A stretch of 64,000 nucleotides of DNA, taken from NCBI RefSeq assembly GCF_964204865.1, contig NC_135263.1, positions 12,693,426-12,757,425 of the forward strand, written 5' to 3'. A program made the translations under genes and the position numbers. The notes below the pieces were generated by a model. That model ran no database searches. It had not been told where the DNA came from and saw nothing but the letters and a program-made list of their open reading frames with translations. The stretch is from Styela clava. Lineage: Eukaryota > Chordata > Ascidiacea > Stolidobranchia > Styelidae. Position 1 is the stretch's first letter. Every line of letters begins with the position of its first letter. Below, one piece after another: positions 33,601 through 45,157 of this stretch.

Positions 33601-36600
33601 CACATGCGAAATTTGGAGCAGATTCAACCTTGCTTTCGTGAGATATCGCGTGCATCTAACAGACAGACAGACAAATACCTATCAACATACTTACTGATCA
33701 AGATCGATAAGTAATGACTACAATAATAATATTGTACTGAAGGGGTCACCGAAGTACAACTGGTTTACTGTATCGGATACGGTACAAATACAGATATTGA
33801 TAAATTTTATACTACTACTACAACATTAGCAACAGTATCTATCCCCGTTCTTAGTTAAAACAACAGTGATGCTGAAATATAGGGACACGAAGGCGAAAAC
33901 GAGGTATACGGGTATGCAATCTGTTACAGAGGACTTCTGGTCCAGCAGTGTTTACGACTGAAGCGATTGCGGAACCGCCACAAGGTGCGCCATGTTTGAT
34001 GGCGTCATTACACACAGAAAACGAAATTTTAAGAGTCCCCAGAGTTTTTGACAATAAAATTAATAGCCTTCTAACGACAAATACAATATTTAAACACTGA
34101 AAACTTTAAAGGAATTGGTCCAGTAGTTAATGAATAAGAAGAAAAATACCAAGAACAACAACGACATAATAACAAAACGATCGATATGTACACTTCATGT
34201 CAAAACATATACATTCACTTAACTATACTGTACGTATAATCTTCGAACCCTGAAATTTTCGAAGCAATTAGTTAATAAGTGAAGCATTTTTTTCATAACG
34301 ATAAGTAGAAAAATACCAAAAATAACAACAACATAATAACAAAACGGGCATTATGTACACTTTTTAAAATATATTCAATGAGCTATATTGCTTGTTGTTG
34401 GATAAATACGTATCGACTTATATCAGATATCAGACAGCACTTTTCATTATTCATAGGAGTGCGAAATTATATCACCTTTCATCGCAATTGAAAAACTGAA
34501 AGCTTGGGCACACAGAACCGTGACGCAAACAAAGACGTTGTTGGCGCAATATGTTTAACTAGGCTAAAGATAGACAGACTGCAAATAAATTAGATAACCA
34601 TCTCAAATAAAAGAACAGCTGATATGAGCAAATTTCAAAAATGCTTACATGCTCTTCAAACATTTCGTCTATCTCCTCTTGAACTTTTGTCTGTATTTCC
34701 GGATTTTGAGCAAGACAATATGCCAAGAAAGACATTGTGCCCCCAGTGTTTTCGTAACCAGCAAGTATCATTAGCATCGAGTTTCCTACAATTTCAGTTT
34801 TGGTCATCCCTGAATATTATTTAAAATTAAGAAGAATATTCCTAAAAGCTGCATAATTCGCTTGATCTGTATGAATTCAATGCTCTGTCTAGGTATCCCA
34901 TTACTGACGTCATATATTCACCAATCGAACCATGTAACAAACAGTTTTCGATAAAATTCGAGAACTCTCCCCAGTCTTATTCCACAGAAAAAAATATTAT
35001 TCCAATACAGTACCTTTTACATTGTTTTCAGTGAGTTTGTCTTCTGGTATCTCAGAATCAAGCATAAGCTGCATAAGATCAACTCTGCTCTGTAATTTGA
35101 AAATGAAAGTAAATAAAAAGAATTTTGATGTCACAAATGGAGTGTGTAAAAGATGTTTAAAATTACTTGTAGTCCTTAAATATTTTCAGTTCGAAATGTT
35201 ATCAAATAAACGAATGCATAACTTGAAAAAATCCTAAAGAATTAAACTTTCATTGATTCGATTTGTAAGTGAAGATATATCACCTCCGCATGATGATTTT
35301 CTTTGCGTTTCCCAATAACACGATCAGTGAGCGTTTTGAAATATCCCACTGCACCGCTTCCAAATGCACTGATATTCAATTTTTCTAAGACGTTTTCGAA
35401 CGGAGGAAAAACAACTGAAAAAGTGAATGTAATAAATTCTTGATGGAGGAAACGAAAAGCTACAAATTTCCCCGGCATGCCAAGGAAAGTTGGAATATTT
35501 TTTTATTATTTTATAACCATTTTCGTTAAACATATTGTGAGCTACACTTTCAAAATATTTCTATGTTGTATGCTTTTTTCTTATTCGCCAACTTCCAGCG
35601 TATAATAACAATAAAATTGAATAGTTGAAAGCCGTTACTCACTACACAACAAAATTAGAGGATTGAAAAAACTGCTCGAAAATATCTTTTTTGCTTGTTT
35701 TGAAATTTTCGGTTCTTCAATTGTATCGTCTTGAGAATGAACTTTAGTGCTGAAAGCAGCTGAGCATACGATGTCCAATGAAAGGCGTGAAAATGATCTG
35801 AAACGTTGATATATGTATATATATATCATCTACACACAGACGTGAAATGCGTTTTAAAAACTGAGAATTTGAAATTTAATTGGTGTGCTGTACGTTTATG
35901 GTTACGTAAAGGTCAAACTCAACATTTTCTGAAATATTGAAGGTACGCAATATTAACTTTAACCGTAATTTATCGAGAACTTACTCTTTTGGATTGAAAA
36001 TTCCGTTTTTGTTTTCAACTTTTTTATTGAAAGCTGCAACTGCGTTGTCGGCACACCATTCCACTATACCAAACATATTCTTCAATTTTGACGTCGAAAA
36101 AGTTGGTGTCATCGTCGATCTATTAATCATGAAGACATATTAAAAAAGCATGAACACGTCTCTTCTGTGAACATATAATTTGCAATGGTTATTTTACTTA
36201 TATGTAAATATCTAGTAACACACCTAATTCTTTTCCATTGTTTTCCGCTTACGACAGTTAGTCCATTGTTCAACTCTTTTCCGCCAATTTTTGTCAACCG
36301 TTTCTTAATGTTACCATTATATGATTTAAGAAACAATGTTGTGAATGTATATATATTGTATTAATATCATAAATGTAGTCTAAGTTTCCAAAGTTTAACA
36401 GCAATTTATCGAGGAGAATTTGGTATGAAGTGCAACGCTTGTCATTCGATCGTATCATCTACATTTGATTGTTGTTTTTTCGTTATATTTTAGTCGTTAT
36501 ATGTAATTGCCATGTTGTCACAATGTTGTACTAATTTCTCCATAATATATTTTAGGTCGAGAATCATTCCAGCAAATTAGCAACCATTCAGACAAAGGCG

Positions 36601-38256
36601 TTTACAGTACATAAATTTTGGTATATTTGGTCATTTATAAACTTACATCCCTGTCTGGAAAATTGGAGAAATCTTTGATGAAAATTTGTCGCAAAATGTC
36701 AGGATCGTGTACCGTTATCACGGGATGCAATCCTTCATACAGACTGTGGAACAAGATAAAAAAGACAATATGAAATTTCTAACCGTATAATTTTTCCACA
36801 GTATGCACGGTTTAGATGCAACTATTGAACGTATATACTATTTGTACTATTTTAATTTAGGAAATCATATTTATTCAATGTATTTTTTAAAACTTAATTA
36901 CTCACCCCCATATATTACCATATTTCTTCTTACACTCATTTTCATACTCAAATGCAGTCTACAAAAGTAATATTTAATTTAATCAATGCCAAATATAATT
37001 GAAAAATGCCGAACCTCAACCACGGATACTTTCCGTGATTAAATTTTTTTCATTTCTCTAGCGTTGCTGATTGGTTCACAAAACCGTACCATGAACGAAC
37101 AATTAACGATAGGAAAAAAAAAATTAAGCAAAAACTATCCCTGGATAGAATGATTAAATTTCGGACTGGGATTACAGTGAAAATATTGGGCTTCGTTTCC
37201 AGAAAAACTTGAGGAAAAATGTTGGGTCGTTTGACTAGGTCTGGCTGACTAAAAAGATATTTGAAAATAAAATGCAATATTTAAAAAATACGATGACGTA
37301 CCAAAGAACTAATGGGAAATGTTGATACAAATTAAGGTAGTTTTCTAGCGCCTTTATCAATCCACCAAGTAAAGTTGAAATTAATTGATCCATTAGTTCC
37401 GAAAAAAACAATAATACAAACCCAACAACCACAAAACACACCACAAGACCACAAAACAAACTGCAGTTCCGCTTCTTCTGAAAGCAAGCAACTATAGAGA
37501 AATGCTATTTTATAATCTGATAATCATCCACCCCATGAAAGTCAATTCTGGAATTTTTTTAATGTATTTAGGATGCATATTAATTTACCTTTTCTCCGAA
37601 TTCCTTTCTCAAGCTTCCCAAATTCATGAGAGATGGAGGATCAAATGGAATTTGCAAATTTTCTAGTTTGCTCCATTTGCGTCTAACGTAATATCTGAAA
37701 AAGTAACGAATTCCAACATTTAATTCTGATTATTAAAAAAATATAAAAGCTCATCCGAGATTTCATATCAAGTAACCAGTAACATTATGTGGTACTTCCG
37801 TAGTATGCAAACCGAGATGGCGGACACCGGAACGTCGTATGTTTACTAGGTTAGAACTAGGCCATAATTTTATCCCAATTTTCCTTATTTTCCTTATGGC
37901 CTGGCCCTAACTTGGTACATATACTACGTCCCGATGTCCGCCATCTTGGTTCGCATCCTTCAGGAGTACCCATTATGTTACCATGCAAGTAATTGTCAAT
38001 TATTCTGTGGATCAATATGGCAACTTTGACACTTAGAATATTATAAAATACTTAACATTTGTGCTATTGGGCAGAATGTTACACGCTTTCTTATTGTTTT
38101 TAAAACGCAGATTTTTCAATAGTTCAATATGCCCTAAAATATATTTTTGTTTAGGTACGTTAATTAATAATTATGCTGTTATTACCTTGCAAGAAAAATC
38201 ACACTTGCGACAAAAATCCATGATTCAAAAGAAAGAACATCCAAAGGTGATATCAT
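30601..38256 (-). CDS. Cytochrome P450, CYP3-like, complete 13-exon gene
   Basis: Exons: 38256-38186, 37694-37589, 36958-36906, 36743-36647, 36303-36224, 36119-35985, 35797-35643, 35414-35284, 35089-35014, 34809-34649, 32531-32443, 31864-31727, 30889-30601. All phases close, giving 526 residues. P450s are haem monooxygenases; an N-terminal anchor (SWIFVASVIFLA) places this one in the ER membrane facing the cytosol. Visible: proline-containing hinge after the anchor, C-helix KQWKRIR, I-helix AGYENTGG, ExxR (ETLR), a PERF-equivalent FKPERM, and the haem loop FGAGPRNCIG with its Cys ligand followed by MRFAL. That loop and spacing are most like CYP3. The I-helix has Asn where Thr is usual. The last 40 or so residues include an unexpected hydrophobic stretch. 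An AATAAA lies about 40 nt past the stop (30563-30558, minus). Confidence 0.93.
33331..33725 (+). repeat. tRNA-derived SINE
   Basis: The head gatatggccgagatagagtg resembles a tRNA A box region (tggccgag), and gatttcgattcatgac about 140 nt later resembles a B box, though the spacing is longer than in a tRNA. The tail ends in agacagacagacaaa. Located in the long P450 intron between 32531 and 34649. Confidence 0.55.
33860..34230. mobile_element. Dispersed hAT-like repeat with ACAACAACAACATAATAAC core
   Basis: Contains ccacaaggtgcgccatgttt, aattggtccagtagttaatg and acaacgacataataacaaaacgatcg, a set shared with 53.9-54.2, 55.7-55.9 and 56.7-57.2 kb. A second partial run follows at about 34260-34370. 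Intronic and non-coding. Confidence 0.6.
37788..37974. mobile_element. Fold-back MITE, long-loop copy, in P450 intron 1
   Basis: Left arm tacttccgtagtatgcaaaccgagatggcggaca, right arm tgtccgccatcttggttcgcatccttcaggagta. Related to the elements at 367 and 9226 but longer inside. Each arm carries a GCCATCTTGG-type word. Confidence 0.75.
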
Positions 38257-38377
38257 TCTGCTTAAATTTCAAGTGATAACTATGTCATGTATCTGCTATT
38301 CAAGATTTGAAAATATTATAAATAGAACAAAAAATAGTAGGTTAAGAATGCAACCTGACAGAAATACGGTTAATATA

Positions 38378-38926
38378 CAGGGTGATCGCTAGGAAACAAA
38401 AAAGAAATCGTTTCAAAGTTTAAAAGCTGTTTCCTGCCTTCTTTCCTGACGTGGGTTCTAAAATATAAATCGAATAGAACCTTTATGCATGGATGTTCCC
38501 TCCACCCCTGAAAGATTCTCCCCATATCCCCGTATATTTCAACGCTGATTTTGTGAGTGTTTTGGAGAGTTGGCGCTTACAAACTAGCTCACATGTTCCA
38601 AACTATCATTTTAATTCAAACACAATCAAAAAACTGAAATTACACGCAATTAAATATCTGTCTGAGCAAAAGAAGTGTCCGAGCGGCGGATTGCTATGTC
38701 AAAATTACGCTACGTCCAATTGTTATACTTCATTGTTAACCTATTGCTGATTTGTATTTGTTACGGAAATAAACAAGAAAATGATACTCGGGGAACATCT
38801 ATCAATCTGAAACAACCTAGAACCTAAACAAAATAAAAACGTATCGAAAAGAAAATGGGTAAGCATGCATTTTATTCGTGATCTCATCTGACCATCAAAT
38901 TTTCTGGTTTTCTAGCGAGCACTCTG
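38378..38926. mobile_element. Tc1/mariner-type MITE
   Basis: Ends cagggtgatcgctaggaaac and ttttctagcgagcactctg are inverted repeats with a few mismatches, flanked by TA (38376-38377 and 38927-38928). No recognisable transposase. It lies about 120 bp upstream of the P450 start codon, so it may affect that promoter region. Confidence 0.68.
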
Positions 38927-39047
38927 TATTTATTGACTTATAAGTAGCAAATTTGCGACGATTAATATAATTAATAATACATCCGGTAATATTTTGTGAT
39001 CATGAGAATTGTGTAGAAAAAATACAACACCAAAATTAAATCAATTT

Positions 39048-39713
39048 GTCTTTCGACTGGTTTGCATCAACAGTGATCAAACCTTTTTTTTTTATCAAAT
39101 ACTCACAGTACGATTATATTGATTGATAGTAGTCGCGAGCAAGGGTGGGAGTTCATTTTAAGATTTACGACTGAGATATGTAGGTTGGAACTAAATTATA
39201 GAGAATGCGACAAACTATATTTTAAACGGCTTCCTTCTATCCTGCACAGGCACAAACTGTCTGGTCTATGCAACTGTGTTGACAGCAACTTATGTTGACT
39301 TGAAGTGACGTTATAAATCGTAGAGTCTATAACACTTTTGAAAACGACGAAGTCTAATAATAATAGGGACTTGCAAAAGGTCTTTCGACTGTTTTGCACC
39401 AACAGTGATCAAACTTTTTTTTTATCAAATACTCACAGTACGATTTTTATTGATTGGTAGTAGTCGCGAACAAGGGTGGAAGTTTATTTTAAGATTTACG
39501 ACTGAGATATGTAGGTTGGAACTAAATTATATAGAATGCGACAAACTATATTTTAAACGGCTTCCTTCTATCCTGCACAGGCACAAACTGTCTGGTCTAT
39601 GCAACTGTGTTGACAGCAACTTATGTTGACTTGAAGTGACGTTATAAATCTTAGAGTCTATAACACTTTTGAAAACGACGAAGTCTAATAATAATAAGGA
39701 CTTGCAAAATGTC
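39048..39713. repeat. Tandem duplication, two units of 332 bp
   Basis: Units at 39048-39379 and 39380-39711 are nearly identical, both starting gtctttcgact and ending with gacttgcaaaa. They differ at about a dozen sites. An open frame of about 70 codons repeats in both but has no recognisable domain. Confidence 0.93.
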
Positions 39714-41740
39714 TTAAACATGGGTAATCACATTTTCCATAATATATGCCAGAATAATCCTACAGAATTGCTACAGAAAGCTTTCGGTAGATTTCCAAAG
39801 CGACCACATCTCACCAGGAGGTAAGTCTGAATACCGCGGCCTTGAATGACTTGTTTTCACGATTATGGTTATTCTGCTTATTCATGCGAAACCTTTCATA
39901 GGAGTATTTAATGCCAAACACCTTTTAACATTGGCTTATGCTTGATGCTTGATGTAAAATGCCGATAGATGATAAGAAAAAGGCAAACACTCTCAGTTAA
40001 CTCTGTTGAAGCGAACAGGCCGCACATCGTGACGACTATTCACTATGTTCAAATAAAGATTGGCTTTGTGTTTGCTAAGTTTGATCAGTATATCTCCTTA
40101 TACAATGAAATATTTCTTGTTACTTGCGCAATATCATCATACAATATAGGTCGGTTCAAAATCTGAGAAATGGTAAAGAGCTATCTTTTGCTGCACTCAA
40201 GCATTCACCCTCAACTCAATTCAACCTACATCTATATATATAGCCTACGATTTAGAAAACCATTACTTTACATACAATGTTTATATAAATTGGCAATCTA
40301 TATTATGTACAGATACAGCGAATAATGTTAAATTTAAGCTTCTCAGGCCGTCTGTCTTTGTTTTTACAGACACGGGATCAAGTCGTTATACATGGGACTA
40401 TAATTTTCTATACCGAGTAATGCGATGATATAAATTTGAATTGAAATATAGATTTAACTTAAACCTATTTATACTCAACCTATTTATGAACAAATAACTT
40501 TTTGGATTCCTGGGCGTTTCTTTCAATTTGATCGAACCATAAAACACAAGTTCAAGTTGGCCCGTAACAGACCTTAATTTCAGGCATACTGAAGTTCAGT
40601 TCCCGAACTGCATTACGCGACCTCCGCAGCTTAGCTGATACTTTGGCTCATCCTATATGTCCTTTCATAGCCATAAAATGGACAGATGTTAGAATTGCTA
40701 AATGTGTATTTCACAAGAAGTGGACCTGTTGTTGTTGTTTTTGCGGGAGCTTGTTCGGTTGTTTTCCACAGGTCTGCACCATTTTTTTTTTCAATATCAC
40801 GACACCGTTGGGCCGTCGATATTTTCGGCGCCCAGTAACGGCTCTGCCGCAATACTCGAAATACTTTTTTTGTGTATGAGCGTTGATCTTTTATTTCTGA
40901 TGTTATTGTTGAAAATCTTTCGAAGGTATAGTTTTTATTGGTTATTCATTAACGATGTAAATGTACTGAATATATAATAAAAAGTTATATAAAAGCTTAT
41001 TTGATTAATTCGCTTCCAACAAGAAGATCATTTCTGGACAAAGGTGCGTCAAAGGTTAGGTCTGCTTCGCTCTGACTAACGTGTCCATATATTTGAGCGT
41101 TGCTTTCTTGTATATAATTACAGAAACTAGTTCGTTTGGTTTTTGATAGGAGAAATTTTGGTTGAGCAATATTAGTATTATTTCCGGTTTATACCACCGT
41201 CGCAGTAATTAAGGTCAAATGTTTTGCAAATATATAGCAAAATAGAATGAAATAGCATAGATTCCGTGGGAATATCGCGATCTCATTGTTTTAAGAACAT
41301 AAGATCATTGTTTTATGCAGGCGGAAAAATATCCGTGTTCCTTTAAAGTAGGGTTACCATATTTTTTTGACTTCGAAGCGGGACGCCTCCAAAGACACGA
41401 CCCCTTAGCTGTGATTCTGTAACTTTACAGTTTCCGATTTTTTCTGGGCTTTTTCCTGGGCTTTTCATATTTTATTTCAATAATTGTCATCAAAAGTTTT
41501 GAAATCAGATTTTTGGTGGTAGTTACTTTAATTTACAAGGTTGCCCGAGTACCGGAGAAGCTCACGTTGCCTCTTAAAGTGCCTACGTTCTAACTCAACG
41601 TCGTTGGAGTTTGACTTATTCAAGTTGTGATGTAATGTCTTACTAAATTTCTCATGGACGACATGTAACTTGATAATGTGATATGCATGTACAATGAGTA
41701 TATGTATATAACTATCTTATATGTTATATATCTATGTATA
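39714..41740. other. No gene seen; scattered repeat fragments
   Basis: AT-rich with low-grade repeats. At about 41085-41110 the reverse complement of gcaacgctcaaatatatggacacg, a word also seen near 1.17, 53.74 and 55.66 kb, marks a dispersed repeat end. About 41345-41420 (gtagggttaccatattttt) resembles an hAT-type end. No exon was found. Confidence 0.45.
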
Positions 41741-41749
41741 TGCAAAAAT

Positions 41750-41855
41750 GGACAATGTTTTGAATAAAACAATTTGCAGAAATTAGCTTCACATTCTGCC
41801 TCACCAACTTTAATTATTGTGAATTTTCAGCATATGCTATTGATTTTATTAAATT
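41750..41855 (-). pseudogene. Lipocalin 3'-end fragment a
   Basis: On the minus strand this resembles the last 25-30 codons and 3' flank of the intact lipocalins (compare 57800-57870): aattttcagcatatgct, tcaccaacttt, gaaattagcttcacattctgcc. Degraded by indels, no open frame. Confidence 0.55.
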
Positions 41856-41989
41856 AAACAACACTGATAAAACACGATTAAAAAATTCTTTGCAAACTAA
41901 CTCTAAGAAAAGGTAGCTTTACCGAAATGTTGAGAATGTACAAATAATTTTAATTTGAAGAATACTTGAATATGTCATAATGTTTGTTA

Positions 41990-42200
41990 AATAGAACAAT
42001 TCGCCAAAATTAGCATAACATTTTGCCACCCATCACCAACTTCAATTGATCTGTTTTGAATTTTCAACATTGCGCAGCATTTCCGCTGTTGTACACGCTG
42101 TTAGAGTCTTTCCAAATGAAATTGATTAACATTATCACGCTCGCAACGCGGATCACGTGTAATTAGGTATTGCATAGGCTGTTCAGTTTAAGTATAAACA
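41990..42200 (-). pseudogene. Lipocalin relic b: 3' coding end fused to 5' flank
   Basis: 41990-42075 matches the C-terminal coding end of the intact genes (gaacaattcgccaaaattagc, ttgccacccatcaccaacttc). At about 42080 it passes directly into sequence matching the upstream flank of the gene at 57792-58406 (ccgctgttgtacacg, then cacgctcgcaacgcggatcacgtgt; compare 58432-58510). The gene body of about 500 bp is missing, so this is an internal deletion of one array member. Confidence 0.7.
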
Positions 42201-42539
42201 GTGTTGATATTGCGAAATTGGCTGTGGTGTGTAGGTGTTGAAACCAATCAATTTGTATTCAACGCATTTTATAGGCATGACTTACGGAAATTTGTTATTG
42301 GAAAGGGAGAATATGATTATTACTTGCCTAACAAGATTGTAGTATTTATCGAAGCTTTAATTCTAGGATCTTACTATCGAAAAGGTCTAATTTAACGATT
42401 CATATCGAGTGTTGAAGTAAATCATTGGCTTTTTCTTACTATTCTCACAATATTTTATAGTGGAAAAGAAACTGTATTATAAACAAGTGTTCGTTCATTT
42501 TTAGAGATAGCATTGTGAAATATATATATATGAAGTTTA

Positions 42540-42660
42540 TATATATCTATATATATATATATATATATATTGTAATAGATTGCGGTCTGCGAAAATGTTT
42601 AACGTTTTATATTAGGGGTATACGTACCTATCCATATATGCATATGCAGAAATATATATA
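42540..42660. repeat. (TA)n-rich low-complexity stretch
   Basis: Runs of atatatat at 42545-42570 and 42650-42665 between lipocalin fragments. Confidence 0.7.
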
Positions 42661-42664
42661 TATA

Positions 42665-42765
42665 TTTTTTTGAATATAACAGTTCGTCGAAATTAGCATC
42701 ATATTCTGCCACCCATTACCAACTTTAACTTATTTATTGTGAATTTTCAGCATATGCTCGTGATT
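42665..42765 (-). pseudogene. Lipocalin 3'-end fragment c
   Basis: Matches the same C-terminal end as 57560-57660: agttcgtcgaaattagcatcatattctgccacccattaccaac, then gaattttcagcatatgctcgtgatttt. Broken frame, no upstream coding part. Confidence 0.6.
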
Positions 42766-43343
42766 TTATTCAATCAAACGACAATGGTATACCGTGATTA
42801 TGAATTCTATGCAAACTAACTAGTTAAGTTTTTTTTTCGAGAAATGTTGAGAATGCACAATGCTATTTATTTACTCCCATTTACTTTGTTGAGTTAGATT
42901 GTTTTCCTCAGATTAGTATAATTTTTTATCTGTTTAGTTATTCTCAGTATTTAAGACTATTTGGTTGTATTAAGTTTTCAGTTTGATAATTAATAAATAG
43001 ATTAGAATAGCCTTAATTAATCGAAGTAAATATTGAGATGATTGATTATCAGATTATTTTAGAAGATATTTTGGACTTTCATTTAATGGGACGGTAAGCT
43101 ATACATAGTATTTACATTGAAAATTTGAAAATGCTTATTAATCAATGGTTTATTTGTCATCACAAAAACAAGTTGAAATAAAACAGTTGCAATGAATAAA
43201 TAAATTTACAGTACTAATTATTTTTTTTGTCTGACCGTAGTCGCGAGGGATCTAAATAGGTCTTCACGCTGCGACACCTACAGCGCTGACACAGGTTATC
43301 ATAAAAAGTAACATGAATGAGGGATAAAATATATAGAATATAG

Positions 43344-44699
43344 CAAGGGTGGCTAACACGTCATCGCCAGGTCTCGAGCAGTCGATAGCCTCTTATGTTG
43401 AGTGACTTTTATTGAAATACTCCCTAAAATTGCCTCGAAACAGTTGTGTGTTTTACAACAGGAAGAATACAGTACTTTTCATGTGAAAAATACAATGTAC
43501 ACATACAGATTTGAATTTGAGCATGCCCGATTAAGTACATTATTAAGTAACAAATGCAAGTTTTTCCGCGGCCCAGGTTTATAAATGCAGTGCCGAATAT
43601 CGCGTGTCTAGACCAGGGTTCCTCAAACTGTGTGCCCCGGCACACTAGTGTGCCGTGCCGCCAGGCCTTAAGAGTGTGCCGCAAATTTTTACAAAATTCC
43701 TGAACTTTTTTCTCACAATATTCAACACTGCAACATGATCTTTATCACATTGCAATCAGTAATGGGTGTAGTTCGGTACCACACATATATAGGTTGACCC
43801 CAAAAAACGGAACACAATCCATTTGGAACATGTTGTATGAGTTCCGTTTTTTAGATCACCCTGTATTTATTATTCGATATCCACCGATAGGTGATGTAAT
43901 ATGCCACACTTTTTCTAATATCTGAATATATAAGGCGTTATATGTTCTCGACTCCAAGCCAACAATGCAAGTTTGCTCAAAGAAGTCGATAGACTTTTCC
44001 TAACAAGCTTTTTCAAACTGTCAGAAGTTAAGGGAAACATAAAGAAATTCCTGAAGTGATATCACTTTCCTTTTTCACAGGTAATATTTGGAGTTCTTAA
44101 TTTTACCACGAATTTGCCATGCGAATTTTCTGTCAGTATATCAGTATAACATATAAAATACAATATATATAGTACAACAAAATATTTTCGCCATTAACAT
44201 TTTCATGATTCTGCATATATTAATTCTCTGCACTACTTCCGCAGTATATGAGAGTTATTGTCTCACTCCAAGAGCAGTGTGATAATTTTAATCGCAGTGA
44301 TAGCAGTGGTAAATCAGATACTGAATTTTGAGCAGTCATGTAACATTCATGGTTTGAGAATATTTATTTTTCTCTGTTTGAATAATACTACATGAAAGTT
44401 TTCTTGAAGAATTTTCAAAAATTACCACTCAAAATTAGGCAAGCCCTTGAATTGTATTATTTAAATAAATCTTAAATAAATATAGAAAAATTTACTCCGG
44501 TACAAATAAATAATCAAATCAACATCCTAAACGGAACATAAAAAATACAATTTTGTGTTGATTTCAATGATATTGTGCCCAAAAATGTTTCTTATTGGCA
44601 GCGGTGAAATTTTCTGCATGCCTTATTACGGAGGAGTCGATGGCGATTTATTTTGAAGAGTTTAGTCGATCGCGGCTGAAAGCAGGTTGGCCACCCCTG
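43344..44699. mobile_element. hAT element with perfect target duplication and nested repeats
   Basis: Ends caagggtggctaac and gttggccacccctg are inverted repeats, with further inner pairing (gcagtcgatag and tagtcgatcgcgg). The 8-bp target duplication gaatatag is exact on both sides (43336-43343, 44700-44707). Inside, a second hAT-type end (ccagggttcctcaaactgtgtgcc at about 43612) and a mariner-like hairpin (ccccaaaaaacggaacac and gttccgttttttag at 43799-43856) indicate nesting. No transposase frame. Confidence 0.88.
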
Positions 44700-45157
44700 G
44701 AATATAGAATGTGTCTCAATCGATGCAAATGCAGTAGTTGCGACATTAGACATATTTAAGGTTATTACGCAAAGTAAAACTAAGAATTTGTAACTATCTC
44801 GGAATAATTACTAATAAAAATGCGAGGAAAGCGGAATAAAAATACAAAAAAATTATAGAAAAGACAAATTTGGCGAAATATACAACTAAAAACCAGACAA
44901 CGCAAACACTAACACAAAAATACTTACAGCAAATGCAATTTTTTAGAAATACAACAAATACAAAAATTGATGGAGTCTAATGAAGGTTACAAACAAACTA
45001 AACTAATATATCTATATAATGTCGTTCGCAATAAAGAGAAAAAGATAAAACGGCCAAATCATTTGAAAAAAAAAAATAGCTAACGATCGTTGAATTACCT
45101 ATTAATGTAGCAGATATTATCGGATTAATGTATAAGAGGTTTAATTGTATATAGAAG

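Noticed and set aside
38493-38750. 85-codon frame in the mariner-type MITE as a gene
   Set aside because: Lies inside a mobile element and shows no transposase or other domain.
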